This document shows, in pieces, positions 56,937-64,000 of a DNA stretch of 64,000 nt. This stretch comes from Capsicum annuum. Its lineage: Eukaryota; Streptophyta; Magnoliopsida; Solanales; Solanaceae. Numbering within the stretch: the first letter of the stretch is position 1; each line of letters opens with the position of its first letter. The translations under genes and the position numbers were made by a program. Where the stretch lies: positions 17,783,876 through 17,847,875 of the forward strand of contig NC_061121.1 in NCBI RefSeq assembly GCF_002878395.1, read 5' to 3'. Below the pieces are notes generated by a model. It did not search any database. It was not told where the DNA came from and saw only the letters and a list, made by a program, of their open reading frames with translations.

Positions 56937-58440
56937 CATATCTATTTATGCATACTACATAAGTCTTAGCATCCACAAAGGAAAACAAGATGCTCAAATA
57001 GGCTCACACAACAATTATGAACAAGAAGTATATTCAGGAATCATTACTAGACACAACCTACCCTCAAGAATCGACTCATTAAGTTGGAAATTTCATGCAT
57101 ATCGTTTAAGCATAGAAATCATATAAATTACCCAACCTTCATCAACCATGTGCCCTCACAACAAGAAAGTTACCCATAATCACTCACAATCATGTAATTT
57201 CTAACAAAATAGGTACAAAAATTAAGTTCCGCTAACTCTCACAAAGAATTGTCAAATTACAACTGATAACCATATGCTTTCCCTTAGTGTAATACTCCAC
57301 TAATATCAGAATGTTAAGATTAGGATCAAATAGGTCTTTTACGGGTTATAATGCAGGCTAAAGGATGGGTAGGAACTATTTTGGCCAGAAATAGTGACTA
57401 TCTTCGCTAAGCTCTTTAATACACTACATTATGAAATTAAGACCAATCTCTAAAAACCAATTTCCACTTCTGCTATCTTCACAGATTTTCTTTTCACCCC
57501 AACTTATTAAGCTCAATTAATAACACTATGGTAGGAGTATGCAACCCTTTCAAATATTTTTTTTGCACTCTTTTCATGTTACGCACCCCTATAATAGCCA
57601 CCCTCAACTTAAGAGATTTTCCTTAGTTGAGGTGCACAATGTCCAAGAAGGACCAGGGCCAAAATAGGTTCATTGTAACATGTCCGGGATAAAGTTTGGA
57701 ACTTTTTCAACAATTTTCGGTACTCCCAACCACATCAATTTTACATGCCAATAACTAGACTTTGGGGCATCAATTTCACCTTTTTCCTTTAATTGTCAAA
57801 CTCCTAACTCAAATTGATTTTACATTAAAGCGCTTAGGAGCTTTGGGATCAAATTACGGTTTATTAAAGAATGGAATAGGCTACATATGAGGCTAACAAA
57901 AGAACAAGATAAAGGATCAATGGGGCAAGCTAAGATAATGTAAAAATGTAGGTCAAAAGAAGGTATGAACAATGGCTATCAAAGAAATGCCAAAATCTTC
58001 TCCTAAACTCACAATCTTTATTTCGCTTTGCATACATACCAGGCAAGTTCTAGCATCAGTTGCAATAAGGAATATACAATATTCTTACACACTCATGGAA
58101 CATGGTCAACTCAATTAGGAGTATTATAGATTCTCGACCCTATAATTACATGAATTCAAATAAATCTAACAATCACAACAAGAGTCACAACCAGAGCCTA
58201 GGTGTTTCAAATGTAATGATCCATCACATACTTATGTTAGAATGTCATGTGACCCATAAGAACAGTTACATGCAATTGAATAACTAATTTTCTCTTAAGA
58301 CGATCGTCAACCATCCATCATTAAGAAAAGCACCTAATTATGACTAAATAGAATAAACATCTAACAAGAAACAAAATAACTAATCCTATCACAGAAGAAT
58401 GCTAAGGAGAAGGTAAGTACTATTTTCTTACAAAACAAGT
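56937..58440 (-). other. F 3' noncoding domain
   Basis: No credible ORF is seen. It has all of the blocks listed for A1: CCCTTAGTGTAATACTCCACT (about 57283), GGATGGGTAGGAACTATTTT (about 57363), GGACCAGGGCCAAAATAGGT (about 57650), CAAAGAAATGCC (about 57979), AGGCAAGTTCTAGC (about 58041) and CTTAAGACGATCGTCAACCA (about 58294). Confidence 0.65.
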
Positions 58441-58970
58441 AGCAAAGTAACCAGCCACCCCACACTCAAGTTCAGCACTGTCCCCTGTGCAAATATCAAG
58501 ATAAAGAACCTGGCTAGTAGTACTCCTCATCCACATTAGGAGTCATGCCACCTGTATTGAGATCATCATCAAAGCCATTTTTCCTGTGTTCATTATATCA
58601 TCCACGTCAGCCACACATAATGAAACTAACTACTATTAAGATGAAGGTGGTGAAGTCACCACCTCATACTTAATTTGTTAGTATAAACCAATTAAGTGTT
58701 ATTATCGGGTACTCAGACTTCGCCGACATACACTTTGGTATGGTGCACCTACATTATTCGCAATACAATTCACTCACTTCAATTCCCCCAATTCTATTTC
58801 AATGACGCACTTTTTAAATAGAATCATGCTCTACACTTTCAACCATACCAAAATATACAAAACACTATTACTTTTAGAACATCGCTATGGCAAAAATTTA
58901 ATTCATAATCCTTAAGAAATCAATTAACTATAACATAGAGTCACAATAACTAAGGATTAAAAAAATTAAA
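58441..58970 (-). pseudogene. F accessory ORF remnant and intron
   Basis: The first part (58455-58500) matches the 3' end of A1's accessory ORF region (CACCCCACACTCAAGTTCAGC against CACCCCATACTTAAATGAAGC). The plant-transposon-protein domain itself is gone, so the ORF has lost most of its length. The AT-rich stretch from about 58690 to 58976 corresponds to the A1 intron. I see no usable reading frame. Confidence 0.45.
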
Positions 58971-59110
58971 ACTTACCTCGAAGATGGAAGATTAGTGAAG
59001 CACAAAGAGAATGGTGAGAGCTCAATATTGGACGGCTTAAGGGTGAAATAAGGATGAATTTGGGCATTTAGGATGTGAAGTCTATTTGAAGAATGAAAAT
59101 CTAGGTCTAG
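58971..59110 (-). promoter_or_regulatory. F splice donor and 5' exon
   Basis: The minus strand reads CTTCGAG/GTAAGTTTTAATTT (donor at 58976) after a C/T-rich leader beginning near TTCACCCTTAAGCCGTCC. A TATA box is not clear here. Position and donor match A1 15111-15116. Confidence 0.5.
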
Positions 59111-59154
59111 TTGACCCAAGTTAAAGTTGGAAGTTGGGTTTTAGGCTTATTTGG

Positions 59155-59510
59155 ACTAAGTGTGCAACGAACATCTTATCCCACATCTCAAAGTATGCAT
59201 CACATACGTTGTCACACAGTTGGGAAAGTGAGCCTATGTAGAGAAGTGGGCGACGCACTACCTATCACAGACATCAAGGTGTGCGTCACCTAAGGTATCG
59301 CAGACTTAAGGCAGTGGGCATGTGCGGCTAGGTGTGCGACGCATATCTTATCGCACATGTTAAAGTGTGTGACGCATAAGTTATCGCACATATCAAGGTG
59401 TACGGCACATTGTGCATCGCATAGTTGGTCCAGTGAGCATGTACGATGGGATGTGCAGTGCTCTTTTGGTCACACACATAAAGGTGTGCGATGCACACAT
59501 GACCTTGTTT
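59155..59510. repeat. Degenerate tandem array in F
   Basis: About six to eight units contain GTGTGCGACGCATA and TTATCGCACATNTCAAGG, spaced about 35-50 bases. GTGTGCGATGCACAC (59484-59498) is a perfect palindrome with a GAT centre. It occupies the same place as the A1 array at 15285-15620. Confidence 0.7.
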
Positions 59511-59697
59511 TGCCTGGTATAAAGCAATGCACCTATGCTAAGTGATAAATGATGCCCTTACCAAGATTCAAGTGAAATTGAGCACCACACCCAATTGTAC
59601 ACTTAAAATCTGACACTATGCATAATATTTTTCATATGAGGCAGTGGGAAAGGTCCATATCCTGGGGGCTTCGCCCCTGCACCCCCATCAAGGTCAG

Positions 59698-61207
59698 TGG
59701 TGGCCTTTTGAATGGGTGGAAGCGATCGTTGTCAATATAAAATCCTAATAGGTTGCGGTCGAAACCCACAGGGAATGGGGTGTAAACTTCGATTTGTTTA
59801 TGAAATACTTTACTGGTAGTTTAATGTTTCCAAAAATGGGGATTTAAGTTTCACAGAGAGTTAATTGCCACTTACAATATTTTAGTATTCGTAATTAATC
59901 TAAATGGAAACCAGAGTTATGTTCACCATGGGTTTTGGGAATTGACAGATACTAGGTAATGCTTGAGATTCTTGAAGTAAGTAGAAACAATAGACTATCC
60001 CTGATGACGATACTATATGAATTATCTCTCGACCTCACAAGATAATTTATTACCTAATTCTCTCAAACTTAAATAACTTATCTATTTCTAATAGGATTTT
60101 ATCTTAGGTAGATTAATCTAGTTACGACATCAATCATTAAATAGAAGGTTGGTAGCTTTCGAGTCCCTGTTGATAATTTATGACCTCTAGTCTATTTCTC
60201 CGTTAGAAGAAAATAAAATCTAAGGCATAACCTAATGTTTGCAACCAATAGATTCCAGTTAAAACAATAGTATTTCAAGACGTCATACTACTCTTTGAAT
60301 CTGTTAAATACTTAGTAACCTATCAAACCCTAATCCATGGATCCAATAACTCTGGCTAATGGAATTATCCGCTCATGATTTAATTAATGAAATACAAAGT
60401 TGAGTTCATGATAATAAGGATAAACTTACGAACGGATGAAAAGCAACAAATAGTTTCTTCAATTGAATCCAAAAAATAGGAATCCACAAATAATTGATAA
60501 GTGTTGAAGAAAATAAAACTTTCAAAAAGAATATTTTTCTCCAACTCTTGAGATAAAAAATAATCTCCTCCAAAAATATTCTCAAAACACGAAAAAAAGC
60601 CTCCCTGAATAAACCCTAAAAGATGCTATTTATGCTAAAACCTAATTAAGGAAATAAAACAGCAAATTTAATTAATTCTCGGATTAGGTGACGCCTAAGA
60701 TGATGCCGCCGTGTCAAGATTCTGACGCCCTATCACGGATAGCGTCAGATTAGCTCCAATTGTCTTCAAGTTCTGCTTTCGGCTGACAATGACTCTGACG
60801 CCGCGTCAAGGATCTGATGGTGTATCATCAGCATCATCAGATGTCTTCTCCTATCGCTAATTTTCTGCTTAAGGCTGACTCCATTTTTGACGCCTTATCA
60901 CCCGCTCGACGCTACGTCACAGACATCGTCAGAACTGCTTCTCAGCTCCAACTCCCTAGTTAAGGCTGACGCTGCTTCTGATAGGCTATCATAAGGTTAA
61001 CGACTTATCACAGATGTCGTTAGCCATGTTTTCTACTCTTTTGCTCAGATTTTTAACTCTTTTGCTCCATTGTCATTTATTTTTATCCCTTCATCCTTTT
61101 ACTGCAATATCATGAGCAAACACATTAAAACAACAAGAGTAGCTTTAGAATTCACAATTATTTTGAGCTAAAAAGAATTAAATGTGTTAGCTTTTACTCA
61201 TACATTA
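59698..61207 (-). repeat. G 3' LTR
   Basis: It aligns with D's LTR (for example AAGTTTCACA near 59847 and AGTCCCTGTTGATAATTTAT near 60161). It holds a tandem array at 60690-61030 with TGACGCCGCGTCA (60796-60808) and ACTTATCACAGATGTCGTTAG. The left edge is approximate because the first 15 bases differ from D. Confidence 0.75.
60690..61030. repeat. Tandem array in G LTR, unit about 100-110 bp
   Basis: Three units combine TGACGCC-TATCAC and GTCAGAT phrases with a CTTCTCAGCTCCAACT spacer and a GGTTAAGGCTGACG-type link. It corresponds to the D array at 31926-32360. Confidence 0.65.
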
Positions 61208-61515
61208 GGCTTTGGGATCGAGCCTATTGGCCCGATCCCTACGCTACTACCACAGACCTCATTGAAAGTCATAAAATAAAGTCGTACCATAAAACTTTTT
61301 GGGTCGAATTAACATAATTCGAGGCACGACTCTAATGCGAATCATACTTGAGCCTTACACATTTGACGACTCCAACTTACCTGTAATGTTCCCATCACTT
61401 CTAAACTTACCACTATTGACATAGCTCAATTCTAAATTAAATTTGGTACTAATCTTCTCCTTAGTACTTCATGTACTTACACTTACTCAAAAAAAAACAA
61501 AAATGATTAGAAGGA
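61208..61515. other. Unassigned block beside G LTR
   Basis: Where D has its polypurine tract and hairpin, G instead has GGCTTTGGGATCGAGCCTAT and CGAATTAACATAATTCGAGG, matching nothing else in the window. No ORF is seen. It may be a rearranged junction or a small insertion. Confidence 0.4.
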
Positions 61516-61655
61516 TGGGTTGCCTCCCACCAAGCACCGTAGTTTCGGTCGTGGCTCGACTCTTCTTTTTGCATTTTTGTTTAACATGATAAAGTGAAAA
61601 TAAAATCATGGGTTGGCTCCCATATAGCACTTGATTTAACATCGTAGCATGACTA
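61516..61655 (-). repeat. GRQP box, duplicated, in G
   Basis: Copies begin GGGTTGCCTCCCACCAAGCA (61517) and GGGTTGGCTCCCATATAGCA (61611), each continuing to a CGTGGCTCGACT-type end, about 95 bp apart. The arrangement parallels A1. Confidence 0.6.
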
Positions 61656-61685
61656 GATTATCTTGACTACTCAGACTTCATCAAG

Positions 61686-62417
61686 CTATATCAATGATAC
61701 CATTTGTAGCTCATTTGTTGGATCAAGACAATGCTTTATTCCTAGTCCAACCACTTTGAACTCACTTACATCCTTGCTTGCAAGTTCAACCAGACCAGTT
61801 ATGGTCTCCACAACAGACCTATCCTTAATAGGTACATCTCTCTCATCTTCGTAGAATACATCAACAATCGAGAAGACACTCATCTCCTTTTGTTGTTTCA
61901 TAGACCGACATACTTCAAAACTAACTTCTTTCTCATTGAGCCCAAATTTCAGCTCATTTAGCTCCATGTCAACTAATACTTTCCCAGTTGCTAAGAACTG
62001 CCTATCCAAAATTATGGGTACTTCAAAGTACACTTTGCAATCAAGAATTACAAAGTTAGTAGAAAATATAAAATCCCCAACTTTTACAAGTACATCATGT
62101 AGAATCCCCATCGGCCTTTTTACCGATCTATCCGCTATTAGAAGCCGGATATTGGTGGGTGTAGGATCTCCCAAACCTATTTTCTTAAAAACCGTCAATG
62201 GCATAAGATTTCTACTTTCCCCAAGATCACAAAGGGCCTTTTTAAACTTCAGCAATCTAATCGTACATGGAACAGTAAATACTCCCGGATCAGCTCTCTT
62301 CTGGACAATAGATCTTGGAGTAATAGCAATACAATGATATAAATTTGCTACCATTTTATAGCTCACAGTCCTTTTCTTTATTAGCAGGTTTTTTATAAAC
62401 TTAGCATAGCCAGACAT
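61686..62417 (-). pseudogene. G aspartic protease
   Basis: A 243-codon open run, the longest in the window, starts in the gag-protease linker (MSGYAKFIKNLLIKKRTVSY). The catalytic motif is CDLGESRNLMPLTVFKKIGL; Asp and Gly are kept and Ala is replaced. IADRSVKRPMGILHDVLVKV and FVILDCKVYFEVPIILDRQF follow, with GRPFL changed to DRQFL. It ends in an acidic tail (FYEDERDVP) continuing toward the RT linker, but no RT follows. The open length suggests relatively recent activity or weak decay. The enzyme would process Gag. Confidence 0.85.
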
Positions 62418-64000
62418 CTATTCTAGTGCTTCAACTAAGGGCACATTCATTGTCAACTGCTTTAACATAGCCATGAATTTGCTAAACTTGCCATCATCTT
62501 CTTTCTTCTTTAATCATTATGGAAATGGGGGTGGTGGCCTTGGGATTTCAGTTGGAGCAACTTTTACCTTCTTTCTTATGCCTTGCTCCACATCACTAAT
62601 ATGCTTCAGCTAAGTTGGTTGTTCCACTTTTGCACTCTTTTTTTTCAAACCTCCCAACTCCACGGGCACCACTGAAGATTCATTAACCATCTCCTAATCT
62701 ATTTTGACCGCATCAGTATGACAGGATGCTTCCAATCTTGGACTAGATAACATCTTACCACTCTTAGTGGTCATGGCTATACACGATCCATCAGTTCTCG
62801 AATTCTGCACTGTATCACTTAGTAGAGTCCCATTCTATCTTTGGTTGAATGCTATGGATAATTGGCTCATTTGCTTCTCCAGTTGTTTAATAGCAATTGA
62901 GGGCGAGTTTACTAGTTAACTCATGGAAGATATGTCACTCTTAATAGTAGTCACCCTAGAATTAGTCGCCTCAACATCCTTTAATAGTTTCTCCATCATG
63001 TCCTCCATGGATATTTTGCCTGAACTGGTGGAGCATTATCACGGCTTCTAGGAGGTACATACAGTCCACTCCAGTCACTTTTATTCTTCCAATCTCCTTG
63101 ATGGTTCCAACCTTGGTTTCCTTGACCACCGGTCTAGAAATCCCCTGGTTATGTACATAGTTAGCCTCTTCTTCGGTGTTTGATTCAGCTCTCTTACCAT
63201 AAGACCCTATAAATTTTACCTTTTCTATATTCCCTGCTAGTAAATTTTTCATGAGCAGATCCATTTGGGTTTTTATATGAGCCATATCTTGATTATGCTC
63301 CTCTTCTATCCTATGCTGCTCTGCTGATATTACACTTGACCCAGTATTACTTGCTACCACAGAATCTCTCTTATCCAAGCTCTACTTGTCTTAGTCGTTC
63401 TTTCTAACATGTCCATAGCCTCAGTAAAGGTGAGCTCCATAAAAGCTCCTCCTGCAACATTATCCACTATTGGCTTTATAAGTAAGTTCAAAGCTCTGTA
63501 GAATATTTCCCTCAAGTGTTCGTCAGTCATCTTATGGTTTGGGCATTGAGTCAACTTCTTTTTAAACCTTGCCCAAGTCTCATGCAAAGCTTCATTGGCC
63601 AATTTCCTAAAGTTTCTGATCTCATCCCTCAACTGTAACATTTTGGAGGGCGGAAAGAACCTTTCTAGGAAAGCTCCTTTGAATTGCCTCCAGTTTGTTA
63701 TAGAATCAAGAGTCAGCTCATTCAACCACATCGTTGCCTCTCCAGACAGAGATTGTGGGAACAATCTTAGATAAATAGCATTTTTTCCCACTCCAAGATT
63801 ATTAAATGACTTATAAATACTGATGAAATTCACCAAATATAGATTTGGATCATCACCAGGTAATCCACCAAATAGTCCTTTCAGATTCAGTAGTTGGATC
63901 ATAGTACTAGTGATGTTGAATTTCACCCCAGGAGCTAGTGGTGATAGAATGATTTCCCCTGTAGATCCAGTTTTATCTAAATTATCCTCGTCGTTGTCAA
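62418..64000 (-). pseudogene. gag: G gag
   Basis: The capsid N-terminal half (63354-63926) is open: FNITSTMIQLLNLKGLFGGL, then AIYLRLFPQSLSGEATMWLN, FKGAFLERFFPPSKMLQLRD and KLTQCPNHKMTDEHLREIFY. After a frame change the C-terminal part (62971-63378) has HRIEEEHNQDMAHIKTQMDL and YVHNQG. It parallels D gag in order and length and likewise shows no CCHC knuckle. A linker with stops (62418-62970) joins it to the protease. The start codon probably lies just beyond 63950. Confidence 0.84.

Larger units (their letters stand above)
55701..59697 (-). mobile_element. F: 3' half of an Athila-like element
   Basis: From left to right: 3' LTR (about 55701-56899), polypurine tract and hairpin, 3' noncoding domain, an accessory-ORF remnant, a splice donor with 5' exon, a tandem array, and truncation where G begins. 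The layout matches A1 9607-15620 piece by piece, at reduced length. No gag or pol is present. Confidence 0.75.
59698..64000 (-). mobile_element. G: D-family element lacking RT and integrase
   Basis: The 3' LTR (about 59698-61207), a block of unknown sequence, duplicated GRQP boxes, protease and gag are visible; the 5' LTR lies past the window. The protease (to 61686) is followed within 30-70 bases by the GRQP box, so the RT to integrase region is absent, as in N1. Gag and protease match D closely. Confidence 0.83.

Noticed and set aside
61936..62337. 133-codon plus-strand ORF
   Set aside because: Exact antisense shadow of G's long protease frame.
1..64000. CRISPR array, rRNA operon or host gene
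   Set aside because: The tandem arrays lack regular spacers and lie in LTRs or element 3' regions; no rRNA-like stretch or non-transposon protein was recognised.

Overview
The window is plant repeat DNA, most likely from a large-genome eudicot and plausibly a solanaceous one. That is inference from AT-rich sequence packed with decayed Ty3/Gypsy LTR retrotransposons of two kinds: Tekay/Del-like chromoviruses and Athila/Tat-like elements. I see no host gene, rRNA, tRNA or CRISPR array. No element has a full set of open reading frames.

Layout, with names used in the entries. O is the outer Tekay-like element on the + strand. It has a partial 5' LTR (1-671), a gag split into 892-1654 and 9182-9606, a reverse transcriptase to chromodomain block (23950-26640), and a 3' LTR start (about 26777-27147). 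Two minus-strand Athila-like elements sit in its gag. N1 (1655-9181) keeps both LTRs, gag and protease only. A1 (9607-23949) keeps one LTR, a spliced-looking accessory ORF, integrase, RT, protease and gag, and is itself split by solo LTR B1 (17270-19767). C (27148-53111) is a Tekay-like element inserted in O's 3' LTR. B (30084-45984), a gag-only relative, is inserted in C's gag. D (30962-39354), a minus-strand Athila-like element, is inserted in B's 5' LTR. From 53112 to the end lie stacked fragments: a noncoding Athila-type piece, an orphan LTR (E, 53497-54665), a minus-strand B-family LTR piece (Bm, 54666 to about 55700), the 3' half of Athila-like F (about 55701-59697), and the 3' part of G (about 59698 past 64000). 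G is in the same family as D and lacks RT and integrase.

Nesting gives the order O, then N1, A1 and C, then B and B1, then D. Three insertions keep 5-bp target duplications, each with one mismatch. Two nested elements (A1, D) lost their 5'-LTR side together with adjoining host sequence. The elements do not form an operon; they are connected by insertion history and possible trans-mobilisation. N1, G and B lack polymerase and would have needed enzymes from relatives.

The most interesting signals are non-coding. A hairpin with a GAGGA-type loop lies 5-7 nt upstream of the polypurine tract in both lineages. A covarying hairpin follows a GTATGT site inside the LTRs of three families. Two Athila-like elements keep an internal promoter and splice donor for an accessory ORF. 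A GGGAGGCAACCC box and a 3' noncoding domain are conserved. Several families carry GC-rich palindromic units centred on GAT.
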